From Panicum virgatum (taxonomy: Eukaryota > Streptophyta > Magnoliopsida > Poales > Poaceae): a DNA stretch of 64,000 nucleotides. Below are positions 10,293-21,249 of this stretch, piece after piece. The stretch is taken from positions 68,991,400-69,055,399 of the forward strand of contig NC_053144.1 of NCBI RefSeq assembly GCF_016808335.1. The letters run 5' to 3'. The notes beneath the pieces were generated by a model, which was not told the DNA's origin, made no database searches, and worked only from the letters and a program-made list of their open reading frames with translations. Position 1 is the stretch's first letter, and the number at the start of each line of letters is the position of its first letter. The position numbers and the translations under genes were made by a program.

Positions 10293-11457
10293 GGGTAAAG
10301 TCCATTTTTGGCCATCGAACTATTACCCGAGTTTGGTTTTGGTCATCGAACTCCAAAACCGGGTATCCTTGACCACTCAACTCTCAAAACCGTTCATTTT
10401 TAGCCATCGGACGGTTTTGGTGGGTGGTTTTGTTGATGTGGACACCACGTGGCGGTGGGGCCCACATGTCAGCTTAATTTTTTTCTCTCTCTTGTTTCTC
10501 TCTTTCTTCCCCGCTCTCTCTCTTCCCCGCTCTCTCTCCCCGGCGGCGCCGCCCTCCCTGGCTCCCTGCCCGTCCCCACCTCTCTCTCCAAGGCCATCGC
10601 GCGCGGAGCAGAAGCCCGCGGGCAGGGGAGCTCTGCGCCGCCGCGGCCTTGGGCGGGCGAGCACCGCCGCGGCCCGTGGGCAGGGGAGTTCTGCTGGCGG
10701 GCCTCCTCCCCAACTCAACTGCAGGGGTGGCGGGGCGCGGCCGCGGCCCCGGCGGTCTGGCGAGAGCACAGCGAACGCGCCCCGGCAGCCGCGCGGTTGA
10801 TCGGAGGCGGCTGGCGAGCGGCGGCGGCCCTTCGCTCCCTCTGTAGGCGGCGGCGGCGGGTCCCCTGGTCGAGGATGCGGGCGACAGCGAGTGGCGGGCG
10901 AGGCGAGCGTGGCGAGGGCCTGCAGGGCCCCCACTCCGCCGGCCTCGCCTTGCTCTGTGTGGCCGCGGCGCCGGCGAGCGCAGGCGGAACACAGCCGCGG
11001 GAGGGAGTAGGCGGAGCACGGCGCGCGCGGGGGCCCGCGGGACGGCGGCGAGTGCGCGGCTCGGCGTCGAGTGCGCGGCTCGGCGTCGAGCGAGTGGCGG
11101 CAGGCGGAGCTTGACGCGGCTCCGTCCTCGGCGTCGCCATGAGCCAGAGCTGCCGGCCGGGTGAGCTGGAGAGGCGTGTGCGGGAAGGGCGGCGGCCGAC
11201 GCAGGGTCAGCAGAGTTGAATAGGAGAGAGGAGAGGTAGAGGGAGAGAGAAAGAGGAGAGAGGAGGGAGAGGAGGGGCTGACAGGTGGGTCCCACCGCCA
11301 CGTGGCGTCCAACTTAGCAAAACCACCCAGCAAAACAGCTCGATGGCCAAACATGAACGGTTTTGAGAGTTAGATGGCTGCGGATGTCCGGTTTTAGAGT
11401 TGCATTGCCAAATCCGGACACAGTTGATAGTTGGATGGTCAAAAATAGACTTTACTC
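10293..11457. mobile_element. Non-autonomous Mutator-like element (MULE), 1165 bp
   Basis: The element has long terminal inverted repeats at 10293-10473 and 11277-11457 (181 bp each, starting gggtaaagtccatttttg and mirrored by caaaaatagactttactc). It is flanked by a perfect 9-bp target duplication, TTGTTTCGC, at 10284-10292 and 11458-11466. Long inverted ends plus a 9-bp duplication define Mutator-like elements. The interior (about 10480-11270) is very GC-rich, lacks a transposase and has long open frames on both strands that look compositional. GC-rich interiors between MULE ends are typical of Pack-MULEs carrying host gene pieces, but I could not identify a source gene. Confidence 0.9.
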
Positions 11458-11466
11458 TTGTTTCGC

Positions 11467-11868
11467 TTGTGACGGTATTCGTCTATTGAACGGTGCAGCT
11501 AGCCAGCTAATGTGGCAATGTCACATCGTTTTTTTTTTTGACTGTCGCATCGTGTGTTCATGCAGCATGCAACCAAGCAAGTTTCTGTATAAGTCACGCG
11601 ACACAGCAAAGAGTGCTTCAGCAATTACAACTTTGTTATGAATAGCAGTACAGTGTCTCCAAACTATCTCGCCAACGGGAACAGCATACAGCCGCTACAT
11701 AATACCAGCTCATCAAAACGCCGGCGAAAACCAACAGCTCGCTTCTGACAAAAAAGAATTACTTCCGCATAGGCACTAAATATGGAGTAAGTTTGCTCTT
11801 TTCCATTATTCAAAAAAATTGTGGTATCGATTTTTCTGAGAATGTTGAGGTCCGCTCCTCCTTTAGGA
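11467..11868. other. 3' flank of adenylate kinase gene
   Basis: Probable 3' UTR and downstream DNA of the minus-strand adenylate kinase gene. No other feature recognised. Confidence 0.45.
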
Positions 11869-14674
11869 CTATGCAGCAGCCAACTTCAACTCCTCTTGGT
11901 CTTCAAGATTCAGAACATGGAGCAGCTTTGGCCAAGATTCAGGGATCCCTCCAGGCAAGTCAAATTCCAAGAGCTTCCCCTGCTCCCTGTAGAAACCCTC
12001 CACAGGTTGACTCTGAAAGTTCAGAAGAAGAAAAAAACAAATGTTAAGAATAAAAGGCCTGAATTCAGTAAGTTCCAACACGCCTGTGAGAGCAGTGCTG
12101 TTATATGAAACAAAGTCAAGAAAATGCAAAGTATATCTCTTTCAGAACCAAATGGAACATGCTAAAACAAGGAAACACAAGATCTTCTCTTATGCAAGCC
12201 AATGACTCTACAGATATCTATTATACAGGTTTGAACATCTCATACAGCAGAATGTTTCAGGTTGCAAAAAATAATTTTTACACAAGCACTGTGATCGAGC
12301 TATGGATACACCACAAAACACAAAACAACAAAGATCTAAAGGCCTCAAATTGCAAAGTATACCTACCAAACCAGAACTGAATATTCACGGTTTAATGATA
12401 ATAAAGTTGTGTATATTTTGTGAATGAGCAAGTATGAAACTATGAATCGAAAAACAGAACCATACCATGTCATTATAGATCCGAAGCCGATTTCTGACCA
12501 CTTCTTCAGTATCATCAGCTCGGGTGATCATCTTCGACATGCAGTTATTTGGGGGTAATAATGGTGCCATGTAGATTGCTGGTAATCCGTTTTCACCCTT
12601 AACATCAATGCAGGCCACATTGAAGTTCTTTCCACACTGGCTGCAAATCCTCCTACCAAGGCACTTTTCTACTAAGACATCTTCCCTCAGTTTTAGATTA
12701 ACAACCATATCGATGTCCGTAACTCCATCAAGAATTTCCTGAAAGGGGAGAGGGAATAGTTCAGACTACAGTAATCAAATGCATGACATTTTATCTTGCA
12801 TAAGTCCTGCTAATGACACATTACACCAGTATCAATGAGTTCAAATTGCACCATAGCAATAATGGCTGCAAATGTGTTTAAATTTGTATCAGAAGGTACT
12901 ACTCCATTCATTTTCAGTAGGCATATTAGGATTTTAAAAAGTAGAAGTTCAAAAAAAAAAATTTGATCAACAATTAGTCAAAGTTATATGCGCTTAGTGC
13001 GTGAAAGTTATACGATCAACACGCTACTAAAAACGAACAGACGGAATATGACTAACAATCCTGCAAGAAACGTAACAGAACATTTCTCTTTACAGCAGCA
13101 GACATACAGTCACAAGCATTTTACTTGGAAAAAAAAATAGCACAAAGGAGTCATGCGAATTGTGAACATGCCTCTGGATATATTACTACAGATAGAGGGT
13201 GGCAGCCAACTTTTCCATCTAAAAGAATGCAGTGGCAGCCAACTTTTCCATCTAAAAGAATGCAGACTATCACAGTGACACCGAGTATGTCTTTGCATAA
13301 CCAAGCAGCAGGAAAACATTGGGCATTCAAAGAATCAAGAGTAATCAGAACAATTAAGTTAAATTGTTACTAAAAGGACCAATAAGAAGGAATTGTTCAT
13401 GGCCCAGTAAAAGGTTCTCACCGCTTGTTTTACTGTACGTGGAAAACCATCAAGAATAAATCCAGACTCTCCCCGGTCTTCTCCTTTCTTAAGCCTTTTG
13501 GACAATAGATTGATAATGATCTCATCAGAAACCAATTTCCCCTGGTTAACAATTTCAGCAAGCTGCAAGAGAAAAGCCAACCAAATCATTTCCAAAGTAA
13601 GAAAAGAGGGGATAACCATATAACAGCCAATACATGCTTGCAATCAGTGACATATGAATTGACCAATATATGGCAAAGTAGTGAATGGATAAGCACCAGG
13701 GTGAGTATTTAAAATCAAGTAGCTAGCATGAATTGAACACAGCAAATTTAGGGTAAAAAGTAGACACACACTTGCAGCTGCACGCCTGAACCGTAACTTT
13801 AAGCACTAAGGAAAGGTTCTTTCCTGAATTGCTATTGTCCTCCAACCAGAATGCAAAAACGAACAATAATGTGTAACATTGGCGCAAATCACTAAATACT
13901 ATTGCATTACCCACCAGGCAAGCAACTACAAACGCTCAACAGATCTATCTAGACGTGTTATTATTCGTAAGGCGTTTGACGTCCCAACACAAAATAAGGT
14001 TCAGACACAGAAACACTATTGAGCTCATGACTTTGCATTTATCTTGTTAGACTCAATGAACAATAACTAGGCAAGTTGAATTCCAGCAGTGCCGTTCAGA
14101 TCCAACACCGATTTCACTACCCCTCGATCTGGAAACCATCTATTATATACTTTTTAAAAAGCATTTCCCGGTTCAAAAGGCAAAGATCTAACGCCACTTG
14201 GCGACAATTGTGCTGATCCGCACTAACGGGCCCAAAGTAGCCCCAAATCTCCACTGATATAAGCTCAAGTAGTCAAGCCTGTGAAGCTGATCCACTCTAC
14301 TAGAACGAAATCTAGATCGGCGCAGCGCATAACAGGCTGATGTGGACTCTCTGAGAGACGGAGAGGCTGCTCGGTGTCACCTGCGCAGCAAGGGGCCCGG
14401 TGGATGCGAGCTCGTCGCGAACAAGGTTCCCCGTGGCGATGTGGGGCACGCCGAGGAGGCGCGAGAGGCGGCTCGCGTAGGTGCCCTTGCCCACGCCGGG
14501 GCAGCCCAGGAACACCCACTGCACGTTCCGCTCCGCCGCGAACGGGAGCCCCTTCGGCGCCGCCGCTGCGGGAGGCGCCTGCTCCGCCGCCAGCGACCCC
14601 ATGCGCCTCCTCGCCGCCGCCGTCGCCGCGCCACCGGAGGCGGCTGCCCGGAGGAGCCTCTGCATGGCCGCCAT
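11869..14674 (-). CDS. Adenylate kinase, probably organellar; four exons, 283 aa
   Basis: Adenylate kinase catalyses ATP + AMP = 2 ADP. Exons on the minus strand: 14674-14381, 13562-13422, 12738-12466, 12012-11869; all introns are GT-AG and phase 0, giving 98+47+91+47 residues and a TGA stop. Visible motifs are the P-loop [13 protein letters not shown] (about residues 57-69), [10 protein letters not shown] in the AMP-binding part, [10 protein letters not shown] (about 132-141) and a long lid with a CSQCGK metal-type knuckle and [15 protein letters not shown]. The amino end is Ala/Arg-rich with few acids, as in mitochondrial or plastid transit peptides. Arabidopsis ADK1 (At2g37250) is the closest relative I recall. 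No frameshift or missing catalytic residue was seen, so the gene looks intact. Confidence 0.95.
12893..13045. mobile_element. Decayed Stowaway-like MITE in intron 3 side of adenylate kinase
   Basis: Left end tactactccattcat and right end gaacagacggaatatga resemble worn tactccctccgt / acggagggagta termini. It lies in the intron between the exons at 13422-13562 and 12466-12738. Ends are approximate. Confidence 0.4.
13200..13265. repeat. Perfect 33-bp tandem duplication in an adenylate kinase intron
   Basis: The unit starting tggcagccaacttttccatc occurs at 13200-13232 and 13233-13265. Confidence 0.95.
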
Positions 14675-15432
14675 GGGATAGAGCGGAGGCGGCGGGCGGG
14701 GTTTAGGGTTCGGCCTCGCCCGTTTCGGCTAGCGACTGAGATGCGACGGGGGGAGGAGATGGGATGGGAGAGGCTTGGAGAAGAAGGTGGGCGAGGTCGC
14801 GGCGGGAGGCGTGGAACGTGTCTACGCTGAGCCGGTGGGTCGATCGGTCCCACTGGGATGCGGCGGGTCCATGGCGCGCCGGCGTGTGGTGGTCGAAAGC
14901 CAGAGGTCCGCGCTGCAACGTCAGGGCCCACGCGCCAGTGGGCCATTTGCTTCGCATCTCGCGCTGCGACCCCGGAGAATATTCCTCTCGCGGGCCCGTT
15001 TCACGGCATGGCTCAAATCGGAAGGTGTCGTGTCGAGTAGGGAAGACGGTGCATGCAACATTGAGATCGTAGCCTCCTTCAACGGTCGTGGCAGTTGGTT
15101 CGTTTATCGTTGTTGAGACGTAGCAGCCAGGTCGGTCGGTCACCTTTGCGTTCATTTCCCGCCTGGTCCGCTGCGCCCGGATCCACTTCGTCAATTCGGC
15201 CGATAGTTACCGCATTGCCTGGACAGACGACGGCCCGATCCATGAAGAGTAGTGGTCCCATACAGATACTGAGATACAGTCAGTAGAAGCACACGCGATA
15301 TGAAGCGATGATAATCTGTGTGGTGCAGAGCTGCGCGAGTCGGCTCGCATCTAGCGTGGCACGCACGCACACACCACGCGCTGCGCATCATAAGAGATGT
15401 ATGTATGATTGGAATGAAGGACTATATATATG

Positions 15433-15463
<31 letters not shown>

Positions 15464-15483
15464 TTCTGTGTTTATAATTGCTA
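14675..15483. promoter_or_regulatory. Upstream region of adenylate kinase
   Basis: The 5' flank of the minus-strand gene starts GC-rich, with purine-rich ggaggag stretches, and becomes AT-rich with a (TA)n run at 15422-15463. No clear TATA box was assigned. About 35 bp at 15041-15075 (gaagacggtgcatgcaaca and following) recur at 21508-21541 beside a DUF295 fragment. Confidence 0.4.
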
Positions 15484-16056
15484 TACTGGAAGCAGCCAAA
15501 ACGCCTTTGAGGATAGCTTCGGAAGATCGTTTCAAGGATGGTAATAGCATACTCTAAGGGTGTTTTCCGCTATGTTGAATATATGGATTGCGTCTGGTCC
15601 AGTCCAGTAGACGCAGTTCGGCTCCAATGCAAACCTGGTAGCAGGACACCATCCTCCGCCATAACCCGACCACAGCAAGGCTCGATCGCCGATATCATCG
15701 ACCTTGACGAACCGTTGCCCTACCAAGTCTATCTTGCAAACAGTGATCCCACTGATGTTTAGTGCGCCGTCTTCGTAGTAATCGTGGAACACAAACAACT
15801 TGTAGGGTTCCTCGTCTAGCTCGAAAGAACAAGTTTCGGCACTACCGAACCGTCTTGGCACGCCCTGCATCTTGATGATCTGGGTGACCGGGCTCGGGTT
15901 GAACTCGATGACACCATACCCAACAGCTACAATATCAAAGTAAAACTTGCCTTTACATGATGTGAGATGGGTTATGACTCTCTTCTTCCAAACCAATCCT
16001 TCGATGTCGTATTGCTGGCTCCCCACGTCGTAGTCGTGCCTGATCCACTCACGCAT

Positions 16057-16617
16057 CACTACTAGAAAATCGGCTTAAGGCACTGGTTGCAAGGAGCCTT
16101 TGGTATCGGTTTTTTGAACCGGTACCCCCAAAATGGTACCAAAGGCTGAGCTTTTAGTACTGAGTACAACAACCGGTGCCTAAGCCTTCAAAATTCACGC
16201 AAAATATTCTTTTTGGTTGGGACTTGAACTCGCGACCTCAAGTCTCGCACGTTGCTCCTTTACCATCTCAGCTGCACAGTTGTTCTAATCGAGAAGGAGA
16301 TATTTTCCTTTTAAAATAACCAATGTATGAGCCTAAGGTACCGGTTGGTGGTACCACCCGGTAGCTAAGGCTCCTAAGTTACCGGTTGTTAATACCAACC
16401 GGTACCTAAAGCTCGTCTATAGGTACCGGTTGGTGGTACCATCCGGTACTAATATAAAAGTTATCACCCGGTACCTACGGAGAGCCTTAGGTACCGGTTG
16501 ATAACACCAACCGGTACGTAAGGCTCATTCATAAATTCCATCCACCCCAAAATTACCGGTATGGAGATGAACTGGTACTACTTTTGAGGTGTACTTAAGA
16601 CTTATTTTCTAGTAGTG
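16057..16617. mobile_element. Small non-autonomous CACTA element
   Basis: Ends are CACTACTAGAAAAT and mirrored TTTTCTAGTAGTG. The interior holds repeated, partly palindromic accggttggtggtaccaacc-like subterminal motifs and no ORF. The flanking triplets (CAT, TAC) do not match, so no clean target duplication remains. It interrupts DUF295 copy A and encloses a tRNA-like segment (16215-16279). Confidence 0.88.
16215..16279 (-). other. tRNA-like segment with pol III A- and B-box matches
   Basis: On the minus strand the segment has AGCTGAGATGG (fits A-box core RGCNNAGNNGG) and, about 35 bases on, GTTCAAGTC (fits B-box GWTCRANNC) in a T-arm-like setting (gaggtcgcgagttcaagtcc). It does not fold into an obvious full cloverleaf and has no clear acceptor stem, so I call it tRNA-like and not a tRNA gene. 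It may be a relic of a SINE or a tRNA fragment. Confidence 0.5.
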
Positions 16618-16994
16618 TACGGACAAAGAATCACCACTATGCACCCAGCTGTGCTGGTAGGCTTGTCGGACAGAGCACACTGGAATCCCGTCGGCAAGGG
16701 GTGAGGAAAGTCTGGCAGCTCGATCCTGTTCAGAGTCCGAGGGTTGTGAAGGAAAGTGCAGGGATTGTTTAGATCTGAAGAAGAGTAGAGCATCCACCCT
16801 TGTTTCCACGTGTGGGCAAAGCTCATGGCCGTGCCTCCCAGCGGCAGCAAATCGCACGTGAGGCGGTCGCCTTTGGAGTCCAGTAGTGAAATCCCCAGGC
16901 ACTGACGATCTTGATCATCGGGTACCTTGATCTCGTCGGGATGGAGGACGAGGCAGGGCCCCAGAGGCACCGGCGCAAGATGGCTCCACGACAT

Positions 16995-17300
16995 TGCGTA
17001 CTTTTTGATTGGTTTATTTGGAAAGATGATCGAGCGAGCGTCTGTTAAATAGGAGTGGCTCCGAAAACTAAGGTTTAGTTTCTTGCATTGCGGCGTCTGT
17101 TAAATAGGAGTGGATGTGGTGCTGATGGATCGATCGGAGTAGCTACGCTACGTACGAGTCATTATCGGAACCCAGAGTGGAACACGACCCGGACAACAGT
17201 CTGCTAGCTATAGAATATAATTTAGAGAACGCGGAGAGGAAAAAAAAATTCAAAACCTTCATCATTACTAAACAGAGCGATGCAATTAAAAAAAAGAGAC
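16995..17300. repeat. Upstream flank shared with DUF295 copy B
   Basis: This stretch matches 24296-24660 (ctccgaaaactaaggtttag, agctacgctacgtacgagtc and others), showing that the duplication includes the promoter side of the gene. The GAGC microsatellite is short here and long in copy B. Confidence 0.8.
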
Positions 17301-17777
17301 ACACAGCCAATCATTAATAAAGTTAATGCTGTCTCGGCCAATCATTTCCGTGCCAAGCTTAGCAGTTAGCATCAAGCCTACACCAAGCATTACAAACATG
17401 TTCGAAACGAAAAGCAGCCTCTTTTAGCCGGAAGACACAGCTAGTAACCAGTGGTGGAGTCAACAAAAATTCCCGGACTAAGACACAGCTAATAACTAGT
17501 GGCGGAAGTCAGCAAAAAATAGCGATAGAGATGGCGAGCGGTGGCGTCCCTGCCTCCACGTTTGGAATCGCCTTCCGCGATCCTCCAGTTACCCGTCCCC
17601 AGGGCCTTCCTCAACCTGAGATGAATTTACTTGTTCACAACAAATAGGCTTTGAACTGGAGTGGGGAATGCATTACCTATTGGGCCCATGACGCTCCCAA
17701 ATAGTGGGCTATTGCTCGATAGATGAAAGGAAAAATCTAAACTACGACAAGTCGCGCGCCAGCACGAGTGCGCGACC
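17301..17777. other. Intergenic DNA
   Basis: No gene seen. The stretch acacagctartaacyagtgg recurs as two near copies at about 17430 and 17485. Confidence 0.35.
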
Positions 17778-18428
17778 ATGCCGGCCCACTTCTGGCCTAC
17801 GCCCGCAGCCCAACAACTCTCGTACCAGACCGTCCTATATTTTGATCTGCACGCCTGTGGCTCAACATCCCCACTACCCCGCGTGATGCTTTGGTCTGCC
17901 AGGACTAGGATGCACCCACTGACAAAGCGCAGGCAACTTGCTCCCAAATGGATTCCCCCTCCTGAAGCTTTCTTTAAGTTTAATGTTGATGGTGCGATAG
18001 CACGATCTGGAGATAAGGGAGCCGTTGGTGTAATTTGCAGAGACAGCAAAGGGAACTATGTTGCTGCTAGTGTTGTGGTTATTAATGGTCTTGTTGATCC
18101 ACCTTCTTTGGAAGCATTGGCGTGCAATGAAGCAACTTCCTTGGCTCTTGATATGGGTGTGGGCAATTGTGTAATAGCTTCAGATGGTTTGGAGGTGATC
18201 ATGAATATTCAGAAGCAAAATTTGTGTGCATATGCTGCCATCCTGAATGAAATCAAAGCTCGAAACAATTTATTTCAGAAAGTAGTATTTAAGCATGAGG
18301 GTAGAAACTCTAACAATGAGGCTCATGTTCTCGCTAAAAGTGTTTGTAAGTTGGCACCAGGGAGATATGTGTGGCTTCTTGGTTGTCCAGAAATATTTCA
18401 TGTACCTCAAAACATTGTGAATAATTAA
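17778..18428 (+). CDS. RNase H-like domain ORF, 3' end of a LINE
   Basis: The 216-residue frame ends in an RNase H fold of the kind found at the carboxy end of plant LINE polyproteins and in stand-alone plant RNase H-like proteins. Motifs in order: KWIPPPEAFFKFNVDGA (first Asp, about residue 70), SLEALACNEA (Glu), IASDGLEV (second Asp) and NNEAHVLAK near the end. The preceding reverse transcriptase is absent. A run of ten A residues follows shortly after the stop (about 18446-18455), as expected of a LINE tail, so this is most likely a 5'-truncated LINE insertion. The first 35 residues before MLWSARTRMH look unrelated, so the real start may be at 17884. Confidence 0.75.
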   Translation: MPAHFWPTPAAQQLSYQTVLYFDLHACGSTSPLPRVMLWSARTRMHPLTKRRQLAPKWIPPPEAFFKFNVDGAIARSGDKGAVGVICRDSKGNYVAASVVVINGLVDPPSLEALACNEATSLALDMGVGNCVIASDGLEVIMNIQKQNLCAYAAILNEIKARNNLFQKVVFKHEGRNSNNEAHVLAKSVCKLAPGRYVWLLGCPEIFHVPQNIVNN

Positions 18429-18539
18429 GAGTCTACCTTCCTCTAAAAAAAAAAGAAAACCAACTTTTTATATGAGAAGCTATCTAAAAAATACTTTATC
18501 TACTTCATATTACCTCCTTTTCGAGAACCGATTGCACCA

Positions 18540-19154
18540 ATATGTTCTACGCGACGAGACGAACAAAACTAGACCCCACTTGCATACGTTTTCATGATGT
18601 TTTACACTAGTTGCAACTTATGTGATGACTTGATCTCTTTGCTCTAGCAACTTACGTGTATAGCGTTTTGCTACAGTAACAACTTATGTATATAATGAGT
18701 ATTGTTTTTGTATCAACTCTTGTACGTGAGTGTATGATCGATTTTATTAGTAGTAACTTGCATCATATATCTTATATATGAGACAACTCATGTGTATAAT
18801 AGATATTTTTATAGCAACCTTTTAATTTTATAGCAGTTTGTATATAAATTTATATGTACAATAATTTGCTCTTTTTTACTACTTATTTGTATGACATATT
18901 ATGTTTGTGACAACTCACGTATATGACCAATTTTAGTTTATGACAACTTATGTTCACAACAAATTATACTATTGTACCAACTTTGTTTTTGTAACAAGTT
19001 ACAAATATTTTTTATAACTATTATGTTATATGTGTGGTAACTTATATCTTACATACATGACAACTCATGTGCATAATAGATTCTATTTTTGTAGAACCTT
19101 TTATTTTAGTATATAACAACTTTTATTGTTATGACAATTTATATGTAAACTCGA
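18540..19154. repeat. AT-rich degenerate minisatellite (acaacttatgt-type), left part
   Basis: Units related to gcaacttatgtgtataatag and gacaacttatgttcacaac recur irregularly every 20-60 bp. No coding content. The array continues after the Stowaway element at 19622-19870. Confidence 0.75.
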
Positions 19155-19621
19155 TACTCCCTCTGTCCCAGAATATAGCTAGCTTTAGCATTTTTCAGAC
19201 AGATTATGGAAGAAGGTGAAAAGACTCAATTGCCCTTGGTTTAATACCAGAATGTGCTAGCAACAATCACGCGCTAATTGATATGTGTGTGATGGTATCA
19301 TGCATGGCTCCATATCTGACGCAACACACCTTCCTAATGGCTCCATATCCGACACAGCAAACCTCCCTAATATCATCTGACCTGCTAAACATGCACGTAT
19401 TTGGTCCATATCTGCCAAACAGGCATGCACGCAATTAACGCCAGCTGGCCAGTGAATAATCATGCCGCCACAATTCATTACCCCCAAAAGTGGGGAGATA
19501 GAGGATGAGGGGTATTTTGGGCAGTTTATATGTCCTAGGTGGGTTTGGAACTCCAGAAGTTGTTATATTTGGGACAAATTTTGAACGCTTAAAATAGCTA
19601 TATTCCGGGACGGAGGGAGTA
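19155..19621. mobile_element. Stowaway-type (Tc1/mariner) MITE, 467 bp
   Basis: The left end tactccctctgtcccagaat mirrors the right end attccgggacggagggagta, with TA at both outer edges as the target. The interior (19257-19487) is non-coding and includes the locally repeated ggctccatatc. It splits the AT minisatellite. Confidence 0.9.
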
Positions 19622-19870
19622 CTTACTCTTTTTTTAACTACTTATATGTATTATTTTGTGACTGTGACAACTTATGTACAAATTTTGTTTATGACAACTT
19701 ATGTTTATAATAGATTACGTTTTTGTGGCAACTTTATTTTTGTGATAATTCATAAAACTTTTTATGATAACTTTTATCTTATGTGTAGCAACTTATATCT
19801 TATATATATGGCAACTTATGTGTATGAAACTTTATATTTTTGTGGCAACTTATGTATATAACATATATTA
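19622..19870. repeat. AT-rich degenerate minisatellite, right part
   Basis: Same unit type as 18540-19154 (tggcaacttatgtgtatga, gacaacttatgtttataat), displaced by the Stowaway insertion. Confidence 0.75.
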
Positions 19871-20339
19871 ACTTGCTATTAGTGCAAAACATCTTTAAAA
19901 TATATGCAAGTGGGATCTAGTTTTGACCGTCTCATCGTGCAGAATACAACAGTGCAATCGGTATTCAAAACAAAGCTCGAACGAATGAGATAAAACATTT
20001 TTTAGAAATTTATTTCATACTAAAAAAGTTACTATAGTATTAGAGCGTAGAAGGGAAGCTAAACATAGTTTTAGCAGTATAATACTGACCGTGGAAGGAA
20101 AAGAGGCCGCGCGCTCCCCGCACGACCCGTCCTTTAACATCGTACAAGACACACGCCAGTAGGGGTTGAGGACATATACATTTCAGTATCTGCTCAGCTT
20201 ACACGGACTAGGGGGTGTTGCGCGATTGGCTTCTGCGTGACCGATCGCGCGTTATCCCAGTCCTAGATGAAAGGGGTCTCAAAATTTTTGCAGTGTTGGG
20301 GTGCCCTCCTAGCGCCCGCCCACCCCCGGTTTCTAACGT
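19871..20339. other. Intergenic DNA
   Basis: AT-rich to 20090, then a short GC-rich piece (20100-20340). No gene or terminus recognised. Confidence 0.35.
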
Positions 20340-20573
20340 CATATTAGGTTGTCTCAAGTCAAATTTAACAAAAATTTTACCAAATTTATAGAAAAAAGTA
20401 ATAACACTTTTAATACTAAATTTGTTTTATTGGATCCACCATAAAATATATGTTTATAATGCATAGGTCGGATAGTATAGTTGTTGCTATACTTTTCTAT
20501 ATGGTCAAAGTTAGTCAAGTTTCACTTAGGACAAACCTAATATGGCATGTAAATAAAAACGGAGGCAGTAATA
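20340..20573. mobile_element. Worn Stowaway-like MITE
   Basis: The right part (ttaggacaaacctaatatgg, aaaaacggaggcagta) and the left caagtcaaatttaac match a widespread grass Stowaway MITE that I recognise by its interior (tggtcaaagtt, tatagaaaaa). The left terminus is lost. Confidence 0.65.
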
Positions 20574-20602
20574 CTGATTGCCAAGCCTTACGGCTACCCG
20601 GG

Positions 20603-20968
20603 TACTCCCTCTGTCCCGCAAAAAGTGTAGTTTTAGAAAATTTTAGACACATTACTCGTTCAAAGAAATAACTTTGTTACCTTAATTATTTCTACCAATT
20701 GTGATTGAAAACCGTGTTGTTTATTTGATTTTTTAATCCTCAATGAATGTATATGCATTGGAACTACAATATCCGCTAAATATTTGATTGTCTCTATGCG
20801 TTTTTCTATGCAATACTTTCTTGCTACTTGGTAGTACTTTAAATTTTTTTTTTTACTTTCTCTTCACTTAAGGTGCAATGATTACATCTTTATAAGAGTA
20901 TATACGTAATTTTATACTAACAGTGATCTATTCCCTCAAACTTTGGAACTGCACTTCTTTTGGGATTA
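20603..20968. mobile_element. Worn Stowaway-like MITE
   Basis: The left end tactccctctgtcccgcaaa is clear; the right end (ggaactgcacttcttttggg) is a degraded mirror of cccgcaaaaagtgtagtttt. The interior is AT-rich, non-coding. Confidence 0.65.
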
Positions 20969-21249
20969 AGGATTAGCTACCGCCTACTCCAGCCAGACTG
21001 GTATCCTGAGTCCCTTCGTCCTATAAGCTGGAGTCCTATACGGCACACCCGCTCCACAGCTTGTCGACTGCCCTGCCCCCAACGGCTGGGCGGCAGTGCC
21101 ATTGTTGTCTTGACCTGGCGCGTCCCTTGACCAGACGGGCAGAAGACTAGACCTGCTGATGAAGTGGAGAGCCGCTCTGCCATCTGCTTGTTGTATGTAT
21201 ATTTTCCCAAATATCTAACCTTAAATTTTCTTTACTACAATCTAAATTG
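20969..21249. other. Intergenic DNA, possibly retroelement-derived
   Basis: GC-rich non-coding sequence (20980-21185) then AT-rich DNA. Not identified. Confidence 0.3.

Larger units (their letters stand above)
15484..16994 (-). pseudogene. DUF295 (KIB1-4 beta-propeller) gene, copy A, split by a CACTA element
   Basis: The carboxy half (15532-16050) and amino half (16618-16994) match copy B (23315-24295) closely but are separated by a 561-bp CACTA element. About 45 bases next to the insertion are missing compared with copy B, so it is not a clean insertion. A C-to-G change relative to copy B makes a TGA soon after VCYYHP, which would cut the last residues, and three bases are inserted just before it. 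DUF295 proteins are a large plant family, often joined to F-boxes; no F-box is visible here. The start MSWSHLAPVP is the same as in copy B. Non-functional in this form. Confidence 0.85.

Noticed and set aside
10377..11354. A 325-codon minus-strand frame and several overlapping plus-strand frames in the MULE interior
   Set aside because: Translations are Arg/Pro/Ala-rich, low complexity, and open on both strands at once, as expected from high GC. No domain is visible.
14342..14946. Plus-strand frames over adenylate kinase exon 1
   Set aside because: They are shadows of the minus-strand exon, which has a complete conserved protein and splice sites.
16215..16279. A functional tRNA gene on the minus strand
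   Set aside because: No complete acceptor stem or anticodon arm is visible; only A- and B-box-like segments.
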